Below, in pieces: positions 11,715 to 22,477 of a stretch of DNA of 64,000 nucleotides; position 1 is the first letter of the stretch; the number at the start of each line of letters is the position of its first letter. Below the pieces are notes generated by a model. That model saw nothing but the letters and a program-made list of their open reading frames with translations. It searched no databases and was not told where the DNA came from. Made by a program: the position numbers and the translations under genes. Source of the DNA: Apostichopus japonicus (lineage: Eukaryota > Echinodermata > Holothuroidea > Aspidochirotida > Stichopodidae); the NCBI RefSeq assembly GCF_037975245.1, contig NC_092568.1:36547001-36611000 (forward strand). The letters are read 5' to 3'.

Positions 11715-14362
11715 CTGCAAGGATGGGGGAGGGAGGGGGGAAGGGAAGATATTTTATTGTAAACGAATGTACCTCCAACTAAGCTAGTACGTACACTGAA
11801 GGTATGACAGACAAAAGAAGTTACCATAATTCATAAGGTATCCAGGGCTGTATAGTCTCAAAGACTGGAATTAAAAGCTTACTTCAAAGCTTTTTGATGT
11901 AATATTTTTACTTTTGAAAATCAATGGAAATATTCAAAATGAACGCATGAATCAACGTGCGAAAGGCTTCAAAAGTGATCTTTGACAAATTTCTTATCCA
12001 CCCACTTATGATATTACTAAAGGAGGGGTCAAATGGTGTCTCAGTTACAGAAAAATTTCTTTAGTAAGGGTGTGAGGGATCATGGGTGGGGGGGGGGATA
12101 GTTAGATGGGATAAGGGTTAGAGGTGTGAAGGTTAGTTCCATAGGTGACCCTTTTGGCCTATCAATCATAAATTGTATGATTCAATTTAACTTAATTCGT
12201 TGAGAGGACCTGTTTATATTATACTAACATACGCTAATGTAGTAATGTTAAAAAGGTAAATTTTTTGCCTATGAAACCTTCCTTTTGGCCAAATTATTGA
12301 AACACTTTCAAGTTTTTCCCACAATGCAATAACACCATCGTACAATTATCATTTTCATTACAGAGAAATCCACAAGCCAAAAAGTTTCCAAGTTGTTGAA
12401 TCCTTACTCACTGTCAAGTTTACCATGCATGCTATTTGAGCAACCAGTTTCTCACATACCCTAACAAGCATACATCAAAGGTTATACATCACCGGGGGTT
12501 ACGACCTACCAGGAGTTACGGTTGGAGCCTGGTGGTCTGTCTGCTAGGGTTGATATTGTCTACCTGCATCAAACTAACTACTGTAAGTTATTGATTAATT
12601 AAACAAAATAACAGTCTTACAAATCTCTTTGTTTTCCCTGAATCATTTTATAGCTCAATTCAAAGTTATCATCCCCTTATTTCCAAATAGCATGTCAGCC
12701 AGTAGAAGACATTTCTCGGTAAGTTATCACAAAACTACCCACACAGCTGTGTTTTTTATCAAGTCAAGAGGATGTAAAAAAGAGTGTAATTTTCAAGCAA
12801 CAATGTCCTCTCAGTTTGCTTTTAAGCGACCATCAAATGATGCAGTCTAGCAGAGTATCGTGCGATGGTACCAGATTTTCAGTGACCAACTCGCTAGCTA
12901 GCTCCTCAAGTTTTATGACAACATGTTCACAAACTGTGAATACAATGATGGTCACAATCTTTACAAGAACCAAGAAAAGACCCCACCTTCAAAAACTGCT
13001 TCCAAATATGTTGTGAGTTGTGAGATTTTGAAACTTTTGGGACCAAGTTATAGCAAATCTAGTAATTTTTCGTCCAGTACAAGCTAAATCAGACCGCATG
13101 ACTTTGAAGGGTACTGCTTCTATGCAAATACCATGAATCTCATTAAATTCCCCTTTTTTTCTTTTTTTTTTCATTTTGTTGGAGACATGGATTTCAGTAC
13201 AAAAAGTAAAGTTACATCATGTGAATGTTCAGTAGTGGAATTAAACAGTTCAAGCATGCTCTCACATGGGTGGAGGGGGGGGGGGGGCTTGCAAGATAAT
13301 TTTGCCCAACACTGTATTCATTACTTTCCCAACATTGGCAGAATATTTGGGTACGCAGGTACTGAGCCAATTTCTTGCTCAACTATCTGGTTCTGATTTT
13401 TCTACCTAGTGCAAAACACTATATCAAGCTTTTGCCTACCACTTATTCTTACAATTTATTAGTATACAATAGAACACTAGGTTTGTTCATGTCCCCCCCC
13501 TCCTTCGACATTTCTCCAGACCATTCTCCACCTTCTCAATCACAAGTGGGGGGGGGGACCAGTGGCCCTGGCTAGAGGACATGTAATGTTCAATTAAATG
13601 AAATATTAAATAACATTCTGACCAAAAGGTCGATTTTTTTTTTTTTTACTGAACCAACCCAAGCTTGGCTCTTCAGCTCCATGGGGTTTCCCAAAGATTT
13701 TGGAACCACATAAACTTGTTTACAGTGTGAGAGAAATACTATTTGTTGCAATGGATACTAGGATTCAATATGCCCAACGGGCAAACTGAACCCGATCTTA
13801 TTCAGAGCGAAAATAAGACAGTGACATCAGAGAAGACATGACAGAAAATTGAAAGTAATTTAAGAATTTGACAGATAATTTAAAGAGTAAAACCATGTGT
13901 CAGACAAGCCCTCTAGCTTCAACATCTTATCTTCATCACTTGTTCACCTGTTCGCTTGAGTACGCTGGCTCATTACGAGACACCTTTGACTATGTGATCC
14001 TATTGGTGGAGCCCATCCATCCGACGACCACAAATATGAAACTTGAAAGTGAGCACAGACGCCTTCACATCATAGACATGTGAACATGGTTACAACAGAC
14101 TGTGCAGTAGTGCTAATACCTCACTCACACTGTGGCAATTGTGCTACAAATGTGAACATGCTCTTTATATGTTTTATGAAATTGTACTTTAAATACCAGG
14201 GATCACAAATGCCTCATAGGGCATCACAAGGTTGGATGGGAGAGAGCTCACATTTGTTGAGAGGGGGGTAAAGAAGGGTGAAATATATTTTTGATGGGGT
14301 TATGTGTGGGGGGCGGGGGAGGACCATCCCAGGTCTTCTCTAAAGTTGGATGATTCACTTAC

Positions 14363-14552
14363 CTGTTTCACTACTGTTGTCACCAGAATGCACTGAAGAT
14401 ACCATACTAGTGAGAGGTGGGTCTGACCCAGGATTGGAGTGTGTGTCCTCCTGTTGTTGGTTATACGCCCCGTGACCTGGTCCCGAATTTGAATTTGCCG
14501 GCAGCCCACTGTTTGAATTCAAACCTGTCTGGTTCTGACTTTGGTGTAAAAC
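14363..14552 (-). CDS. Meis: Internal exon of the same Meis gene (Ser/Asn/Gln-rich linker before the homeodomain)
   Basis: On the minus strand this 190-nt exon encodes 63 codons plus one base. It starts VLHQSQNQTGLNSNSG, runs through a Gly/Asn/Gln-rich stretch (AYNQQQEDTHSN) and ends SSVHSGDNSSET, with the last G shared with the next codon. The HSGDNSSE motif is the hallmark of the Meis linker directly upstream of the acidic segment and TALE homeodomain; vertebrate MEIS1 has HSGDNSSEQGD. The acceptor is TCTGACAG with a long C/T tract and a branch-like ACTGAC upstream. The donor is GTAAGT (14357-14362). Entry in phase 0 matches exon B and exit is in phase 1. The next exon should begin with the rest of a Gly codon and lead into the homeodomain, but none was found in 1-14362. 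The linker outside HSGDNSSE looks lineage-specific, so the match rests on that motif, the splice sites and the phase. Confidence 0.93.
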
Positions 14553-14687
14553 CTGTCAGAAGAAACGGAAGAGAGAAGGAGAAAATAAGTATGTCAGTGT
14601 TACTAGCATCTCTGATCTAATTCCTGTAAAAAGGTCATCGGTGTACTGGTACCCAATTTCAGCATGCTAAATCTTGCTAGACACATT

Positions 14688-14884
14688 CTTCAAAAGTATA
14701 TTCCTGGGGTAGTTCGGACTCTCCACAGTACTTCTTGACATTGAATTTGTGTCCGCAAATATAAGAGATTTCAATGTCTCCGTGAGGACAAATGTCTCAA
14801 GGGTACAGGTAAAAATTGCTTGTTTTGAAGTCGGTTCACCGAATTATGACCATTTTCAGACTTTCTAGCATATTTTGGGCCAGC
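14688..14884 (+). repeat. Dispersed repeat, copy 1
   Basis: Aligns with 17757-17946 in the same orientation. Shared blocks are TTCAAAA-GTAT-TTCCTGG, ACTCTCCA, ATGTC-C-GTGAGGA, CTC-AAGG-T and CTAGCATATTT-GGGGCCA. No coding potential. It is probably a fragment of an old non-autonomous interspersed element. Terminal repeats are not visible. Confidence 0.6.
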
Positions 14885-15589
14885 ACTGATGACTGATGAA
14901 TATTCATGTTTGTGGTGAAGCAAACACATTTTGAGAATAAATAAATATTACTGAAAAACAAAAGTATATCATCATTCATTTAAAAATAATCAAAGATAAA
15001 ATAATGCAAGAAATAGAAAATCTATGTAATACAACATTTTCTCTGCTTTCTCACCACTACAAATAGTGAATAGCTGTTGCAAAGAAAAAATTATCATGAA
15101 ACATTTTTTCTTTAATGCATTATAGTTTAATTTTAGAAAATCAGTCACAATCCAACTCCATTTATTGCATGCTATTTTAATGGGTTGTTATCTTCGCTTA
15201 TAACTATACGATTGATTTATTGTTTTTCTGAATTATTTACTTGTTTACTTCTTTACGCTATCTGTTTACTTTGTTTGTTTACTTATTTTTGCCTGGGTAA
15301 TTTTTGTGTCTGTCATCTTCTGTTTTTGTTTACTTTGAGGTTTACAATACCCTCTATGAAATATTCATTTCAGAGCAGAGTAGCAATGATTATTACACTT
15401 CTTTAAAAGCACCAAAAAATAAAAATAAAATGTAAAAAATCGTGACAGCTGTGGGAAACCAGCAATTAAAAAAAGACAATGGTAACACCATGCACCACCT
15501 TGGTAGAGGCTATAAAACACAAGCAAAAGGGGCAGAACTGGAAAGAAAAATGTCGGTCACTTATAGTAACACACTGCGTAGCTTGGCAT

Positions 15590-15960
15590 GCTAGTCATTC
15601 TGATGAAGACCCAGGGAATCCCTTCAGAAGCCGTCCGACTCAATTTCACACAGAGTAAGTGACAGGTGTTATAATTTCTGATCAGCATGTCCAGGGGCGG
15701 GCTTAACATGATGTCGAGAATGAATGGATACCACGCGTCCGTGGGACGGGCAAAATGCTCTTCACAAAACAGCCGGGGTAACCCATCCCTGCTGGAACAT
15801 CTTCCATACCACGTAATATTCTCGTTCCTTGCTTATATTAGTTTCACCTTGTAACACCGGTCCAGCGGGGGCATGGTAATCAGCGACAACCCTCGTTGAT
15901 GGGTTTTTTTTTCTTTCTCCATCCTTTCGCTCTGGAGGGTTCAAGTTCATTTAATTTTAC
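15590..15960. promoter_or_regulatory. CpG-retaining block just upstream of exon A, candidate enhancer
   Basis: Starts about 1 kb inside the giant intron from exon A. It contains TGACAGGTG (15660-15668, MEIS core followed by an E-box-like half) and CpG-rich DNA at 15720-15900. A minus-strand frame of 62 codons (15762-15950) has no recognisable product. Confidence 0.22.
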
Positions 15961-16222
15961 GTTGGCGAGATTTAAAACCACACAAGTGTTACATTGAGCT
16001 ATCTAATTTCGCAAGGTCTGCATATCGTCTTTTGATGTTTCTACTCTGTTCATTGTCCACGGCTCATAGCTTTTCATGTATCACACACGTCCTGCTGTGT
16101 TTTATAACTAGTAGTCTCTAGGTGTTTATAATGTACATGTTGACAGGCTTATGAATTAGTCAGGAATCTCAACAATAAATGAAAGCAAATTGAAAGTATC
16201 TCTTAATGGTTACACGATTCAA

Positions 16223-16265
16223 TGACAGAATCCATCTGCACTGGGCAGTCTGTCACCATGGCAAC
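16223..16265. promoter_or_regulatory. Perfect RFX X-box next to an inverted pair of MEIS-type motifs
   Basis: GTCACCATGGCAAC at 16252-16265 fits the RFX dimer X-box (two inverted half-sites around a 2-nt spacer). A TGACAG lies at 16223-16228 and a CTGTCA at 16250-16255 overlaps the left half of the X-box. TGACAG is the MEIS/TGIF core. The position, 1.7 kb into the intron and in a locally single-copy stretch (about 16140-16330), suggests an intronic enhancer. Binding is inferred only. Confidence 0.4.
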
Positions 16266-17756
16266 CGAACAGCAACTGACCATGTTTACTTGTACGCTCC
16301 CAAAAATTGTCATCAAGGGTTGTTAACTGTACATTGCAAATTTTGTTTTAACACTTTTGGCCATTTATAGCATATAACTACCCAAGTTTGCCAACAATAC
16401 GGCTCGTTCCACTTTGTTTTCATTTTGGAGGAGGTGCGATCCAGGATATTACAAGGCCCATCTCTCTCCCGTCAATTAATTCTAGTTCACTTTAAAATTG
16501 TTAGTATTTAACCTATCAAACACATCCTATTACAGGTTTAAAAATAACTTTTGGCTAAAAGAAAAAAGAAAAAAAAAAGCGTGTCGCATACAGAACCCAA
16601 TTTTGTTCTTAATTCGCGTTTCCTTATTTCAGTGGAGATTGGCCAAGTTCTGCTTTTCATATTAAATCTGCTTGCATCCCTAGACCATCGCTGCATGTCT
16701 ATTAAGTCTAGTATATTATTCAATACTTCAAAATTGCACCAAATTAACATTTTGCTGCCTTGTTTTTTACATATCTAAATACGACACTCTTCTAATTAGT
16801 CTTCTCTTTATAATCTTTTGTTTCTAAATTGTCATTACTGATGGAGACCCTCTAGGAGATCTTCTTAGGAGGTAACTGTTTTAGAACTTATAACATCGTC
16901 GAATAATCAGATTTGACAAGCAGCGCTTACAACATGTCAAGATTTCATGATAACCAAATCGGGCTCCTCCTCCTCCCAGGATAAATATAGCACTGCAAGG
17001 AACAAGTTCATTACTCTGTACGAGAGGCGATAAGAGTGGAATTTAGGCTAGTCAGAATTGCAGGTTTGATTCTGAAACTTGTATACTTGGTACACTTTTG
17101 AGAAAAGTTTAAAGGTTAAATTCCTCTTCTCCCCCCCCCCCGCCCCCCCAACCTTTTACCTTGAATAGCTACAGTATATTGCATTACAGGTATTGTTCAC
17201 AATTTCGCATGTTTTGGGGCAGATTTGAATTTTTTTTTTTTTTTTTTAATATTCAAAGATTTCCAATAGCAAGTGATGTACAGACCCAATTTCCTTTGAA
17301 ACAATGAGCCTGAGAATACCTTCACAAGCTACATGCTAACAATGAGAACTACCCGCTATGTAGAATGGGTGGACAAAGGGAGGGGTGGACTAGGTAAGAG
17401 GAAGAAATTGAATGACCAAAATGATTTTCACTTTCTAAATATTTTCACTTTCTAAACAATCTCTAAAAGATTTGAATGTGTTTTCCCCAAGAAAATTGAT
17501 TCCTTCGATTCGGTATCACTAGTGTATCCAAAGGTGAGTCTAATGGTGGCATAGCGCCAAACAAAAATGTGTCACACATAACCCCCACCACCACCCCTTT
17601 GCCCACCCCTTCCCCCACTACTACCACCATAATTTGCAAGCGCTGATCCATGCACAGCCGGTAATGGAGTTGCCAAGATATTTCCAAGGGGGGGGGGGGG
17701 CGAGTAGTGGAAAAGGGTTAAAGGTAGTCAGTATAGGCTGCTATAATTGCTTGAAG

Positions 17757-17946
17757 TTTTCAAAAAGTATTTTCCTGGAGGTCTTTACTCTCCAAGTTGT
17801 TCTCAGACATTTATATGGAACACACAAGATGACTGTATGTCCCAGTGAGGAAAATCTCCTCGAAGGTTGTACCACAAAAACAGTTTAAGAAGTTTGACCA
17901 AAAGTGACCATATTTGAATAATCTAGCATATTTGGGGCCATATAGC
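17757..17946 (+). repeat. Dispersed repeat, copy 2
   Basis: Diverged second copy of the element at 14688-14884, about 3 kb away in the same orientation. Class unknown. Confidence 0.6.
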
Positions 17947-18066
17947 AAGCATGCCTTTAAGAAACACTGAAGCAGGCAAACACCAACAAGAGATAAATAT
18001 TGAAGTTTTAATACATTATTGTGCCATTGTTCCATTCCCAAAACATGATATGGTATGGTTTGCAAA

Positions 18067-18093
18067 TATCATCATCATCATCATCATGATCAT
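18067..18093. repeat. ATC trinucleotide microsatellite
   Basis: About seven ATC units followed by ATGATCAT. Confidence 0.9.
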
Positions 18094-18991
18094 ATAAAAG
18101 CTTTCCTCTCTATGAAAAGAAAAACTGGGACTGTTTGGAATATAAGGTCAAAGTTCAGCCAAAGTGTGATCAGTAATGTAAACAATGTTAGCATGGGGAG
18201 TACATGGTACACTTTCCATTGATAAACAGATATTAATCTTGTTTATAAAGGAAGCCTCCATGGAACCAGTCAATTTAAACATTGGGGATGTACTTAAAAG
18301 CCACAGGAAATGGAAGCTTTTATCATCAGAGGAATTTTTGTGGTGGTCTTGGTTATTGCAGGGTGTACCCCCCCTAAACTATGAGGATGACATGGGGGGA
18401 GGGGGACAGAAAAGTAGTCATATCATATTAAACATGTAGGCAGAGATATGTTTGAAAAATGTTAAAATATTGCTTCAGCTGGCAAACATCTCATTTTGCT
18501 TAAAGAAAAATAAACCGGAGACATTCTTACAACATTGCACCTCTGACCCAATTTCCATGTCCCCCTTTCCCTGACCCCACCCCCCCACCCCACATTCCAT
18601 ACCCATCCATATTACTATCCACCCAAAATATCCCCAAGCTTGGCTATACTAAACAGAACAGAAAAGAATCATTTAATCTGAAACAAATTTGTATATAACT
18701 CACTGATTATTAAGGAGGCCGTTTTTTTAGATTGCCTTCATTCTGTGATTTAAAGTCATATAATTTATATACTACAACATAGCGAGGGACACTTTTATAA
18801 TCCCCGATGACATGCACCTATAAAACTTACCCATGATCAGGGAGCCTCAGACCCAACTGTCTTGGGAAAGGTTGGATTCATAAATTCAATGTACCTGCAA
18901 GTATTGGGTTATCGATAGAGGCTTCCTCGCCACAAATCAAAGTCTCCAAAATACCTTGAATAGCCTAGGCCCAGCTGTCAGGATCGAAAGG

Positions 18992-19009
18992 GTATATATA
19001 TATATATAG
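18992..19009. repeat. TA dinucleotide microsatellite
   Basis: Short TA run of about 8 repeats. Confidence 0.85.
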
Positions 19010-19249
19010 ACTCACAAAGTCTGAATCAAGCCATCACAGACATAAATCGCAGTGCAAAAAAAATCTCCCCCACCTTGTCAAATCCTATTTCAAGCAATGG
19101 GATCTAGTTCTGGACAGGTGTGTGTGCTTGGGGAAACCCTCCTCATTTTTCTTCCTTCGTATTCTATTTGCTTAAATTTGGCTGAGAGGGAAAACCCCTC
19201 TCTGACAACAGACAGGCACAGGAGGCACTACTTGCCTTAACAACCAACC

Positions 19250-19700
19250 AGTCTTTATTTTTAGTGGTACAAGTTCAATGAGGGCCGCAGGTGTAGCGAT
19301 ATGTCATGAGGGCATTACTCCACACCTTGACAACTCCAAAACAATTGCCGTGATAGAGAGGCTTCCCCCAACCACAGCATGTGCACAGCACCCAAGTGGC
19401 AAGACAGACACCTTCTGGAGCATGACCTGACAGCAATTGTCAGTAGCCGTCAAACGAAATGAGAGCTGTTAACGAAATGATTACTGGCCTGGTTGGGTGT
19501 TGGGTACACTGGCTATTAAAACTCTAATGGATTTAGAGGTGTCGAGACGACATCCATAGCAGAGAAGCTCACACTGGGAGGCTAAGTAGCCATGTACTCT
19601 GACGAATCAAGAACCACCACACTAATATCTTAGAACCGTTTAAAAACCCAACAATCCTATAGATTCGTGGCAACGGCGATCGCTGAGAATTTAAACCCAA
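19250..19700. promoter_or_regulatory. Candidate conserved intronic enhancer with a TGACA/TGTCA inverted pair
   Basis: This low-repeat block is less AT-rich than its surroundings. At 19427-19443 it carries CTGACA-gcaat-TGTCAG, two inverted TALE (MEIS/TGIF) cores separated by 5 nt, followed by further homeodomain-like ATGATTAC and GTTAACG words within 60 nt. Inverted TGACA sites are the arrangement bound by MEIS/TGIF dimers, so feedback on the Meis gene itself is possible. There is no sustained open frame. Confidence 0.35.
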
Positions 19701-22089
19701 AAAATTACATGAAAATTTCAGTTTTTTTTTTTTTCGATGCTTCCTTTTGGGCAGATGGTTATCAAATCTAAGGCACCTCGAGTCGTCTGTCCTACCAGAA
19801 GACCGAATTGCTGATTCGAAATGTTACTTAAATTGCAAACAGCATAGGCAGACAGTATAGGAGAGACGGTTAAAGCTCTTTAAAGTTCTGAAAATGTCTC
19901 AGGGTTTCATTTTAATATCAAAGAACTACAATAAGAAGCATAAAGTCAGTATGGACCTGAATATCGAAATTGATAATAAAAACTTTTGTAAAGTAAATAT
20001 TAACGACTGTGAAAGAACATCATTATCATGGCATTGCAAATGTACAGGACAAAATATTCACTTTCAATTGTAAATTTTGTGGGCTGTTGTTTGACAAGAA
20101 ACTTAAAATTTTGTTACCGAATACTTATTTTTTACTCAATTTTCTGCACAAATTAGACCTATACATGAGATGACTGTAGGAATACCAATGCTGCTTCTTA
20201 TGCCAGCGATTACAAGCTTAGAAAACCTGCACAATTTATTGAAAGTTAGATTAATATATCACATTCCTAAACCAAAAGGTGTAGCGATATTTTCATATCG
20301 ACATTCATAAAAATTGGTGCACAGTAGTCTCTTCCAAATTTCTTCCCTGATAAAACTCTCTTATTAGACTTTAATAATAAAGTATCAGCTACATGGTATT
20401 ATTATTATTATTTTGAGAATTTTTTGTGGGTAGGATTCAATGTCCTTCTAAGATGAAATCACATAAATTTCGCTCGTTTGCAAGTGTTATTACATTGATT
20501 CATATTGAAAATTCATATTGAAAATTTTGCGACATTTTTTTCTCTAAAAGTAACAAAAAAACAGTCTCTCTCTCCTCTGGCATATAATATTCAGGCCTAG
20601 ATCACCCTCCTAGCCAATGTGTGCCCTGGTGCGCCTATCTCCCAATTGTCTTTTACGCTTAAAAGACACTCCAAGGCCAGCGAGAAACCCAATCAAAAGA
20701 AATGGAAAAGAACCGTAAAAAAAAAAACCAACGCTTTGTGCTTAGCTTCTCTTCATCAAACTGATTGAAATGCTGTAGGAATTTTTTCATTTCCAATAAA
20801 AATCTTTCCCTTTTTCTTTCCCTTCTCCAACTTCCCTCCTGTGAAAGTTTTACTCTAAACAAACTACCATTATGAGGGCTGCAAAGCATAAACATAATTG
20901 TTCCAGTCCTGGGTTCAAATGATCCTATAAACATACAAAGCCGAAGAACTAAATAAGTAAACAAATCGTAAATATTGTAAAGCCTGGCCTTTTAATAGCC
21001 AACAACAAAATATGACAGCGTCTACCCTTTTTATTTTTTTTCCTTCTTTCGACTATACGCATTTCTTGGGATCACTCTCCCTAGATAAGCAACTGACTTT
21101 TTCTTTTTCCCTCCTTGTTTTTCACTTGTCGGGAATGATAATGCTGTTACGTCTGTCGTGAAATCCTGCAAAAGATATCTTCCCTTCAAGCAACATTTTA
21201 GTGTTAAATTGGCCAAATTTTTTCCCGGTACTGTATTTCAAAACACGATCGCTTTTGACGATATTAAGATCAATAGTTCGATACAAAGAAGTTTATGACA
21301 CTAAATTTGGTAAACAGAACCAAAAATTCTTCCCTTTCAAACCCCAACCCCCCCCCCTTCCCTTTTTTTAAAATAATAATTATCTTTTCTGTTCCCTGCA
21401 GTTCCTCCTCCCTAGCACCCACACCATTGTAACACTTTTCATACTATGCAAACAAAAAAATCTTAAAATTCTTTCGATTCTTGCCTTCTTTTTTTCATTG
21501 ATAATTATTGAATGAATAAAGTCTTAATAACATTGTAAAAAAGGTTATGTTGCATTTTTTTTTTACATTTTTTTATTTGTCTTCTTTTTTGGGTATCTAT
21601 GTACATGTGCATGTCCGTGTGTATGTGAGTGTGTTTATAAATGTTATTATGTGTTTGCCCCATGATTTATCGGCATCATCAGTGTACGCCTGTTCACAAA
21701 TGACTGACTACTTTATAAAAAATATAAGCGGTTCTAATTCAGCTTCAGACTGCGATCGATTCACCCAAAGTGCGTGGAACGAGACGGAATACTTTTTATA
21801 ATATTTTATTTATACACCATTTTTTTTCTTTCTTTTTCATAATTTTTTTTTTACTTTTTTTTTAATTCTTAAAAATGTATTCTATCTTATGGTGTTCTTG
21901 CTTTGTTTAACCTCCACAATTTTCTGAGCTGGCAGGCTGTACCAGTACCCACCCGACTGGCTAAGTACGAGGAAAAATCTGAGAATGAATTCCAGCAGCC
22001 TAGATATTGAGACATGAGAGGTGAATTCATTTGCCTGAGGCAACGTTGTCGTTCAACTCTGTTCTGTGTGAAGGATGAAGCTTCCTTTC

Positions 22090-22470
22090 CTTCTTCTTCC
22101 ATCTCAAATTGAGATTCATACGCTCAATGTTTACTTAGCAGTGCGCACTGAAGCAGTTGTCCAGCGCTAGTTTTTCGGCATTAATATTTCACTTATTCCT
22201 AAACTAACTTTGAAAACGCTCGATTTGGTCGGCCACTAATGCATACACAAACATGTGTGCAATTAAGAGCTCAGGAAAACACATGGGGAGGAGAGAAAAC
22301 ATGGCTCATTAGCGAATTTAACCAACACTCATAGTCAACTTGGCCTTGCCTTTTAACCTAGCAACACATAAAGAAAAGTAAACAGCCGAAGCTTCCTGAG
22401 CGTGTCAGCACAGTGATACAGCCATGCCGCTCGCTGAAACCACGACGACGGCAGCAAGCGAGAGAGAGAG
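22090..22470. promoter_or_regulatory. Candidate conserved non-coding block with a 12-bp CpG palindrome
   Basis: A single-copy-looking stretch between T-rich DNA and a GA repeat. It includes CAGTGCGCACTG at 22139-22150, a perfect 12-bp palindrome with an NRF1-like TGCGCA core, several TAAT-type homeodomain cores (for example near 22233) and many CG dinucleotides toward 22440. No open frame with recognisable product. Confidence 0.22.
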
Positions 22471-22477
22471 AGAGAGA
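22459..22477. repeat. GA dinucleotide microsatellite
   Basis: About nine GA units at the edge of a CpG-rich stretch. Confidence 0.9.

Larger units (their letters stand above)
1..14362 (-). other. Meis: Partial intron 3' of Meis exon A (toward the homeodomain exons)
   Basis: Everything below the exon A donor reads as non-coding. I looked on the minus strand for the TALE homeodomain signatures (GIFPKVATNIMRAW, HPYPSEEQ, NNWFINARRR) and did not see them, so the intron probably continues beyond position 1. It contains poly-G/poly-C runs, an AT microsatellite at 3176-3198, ATTC/ATCA repeats at 4197-4236, two minisatellites at 6431-6958, a hairpin at 8643-8665, an ATTC/ATCC array at 10774-10887 and a GC-richer block at 11450-11714. 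Nothing distinctive was seen between roughly 4240 and 6430 or between 12100 and 14300 apart from homopolymers. Confidence 0.7.

Noticed and set aside
14300-14620. Two frames of 67-69 codons across 14300-14620
   Set aside because: They are out-of-frame or antisense readings of Meis exon A.
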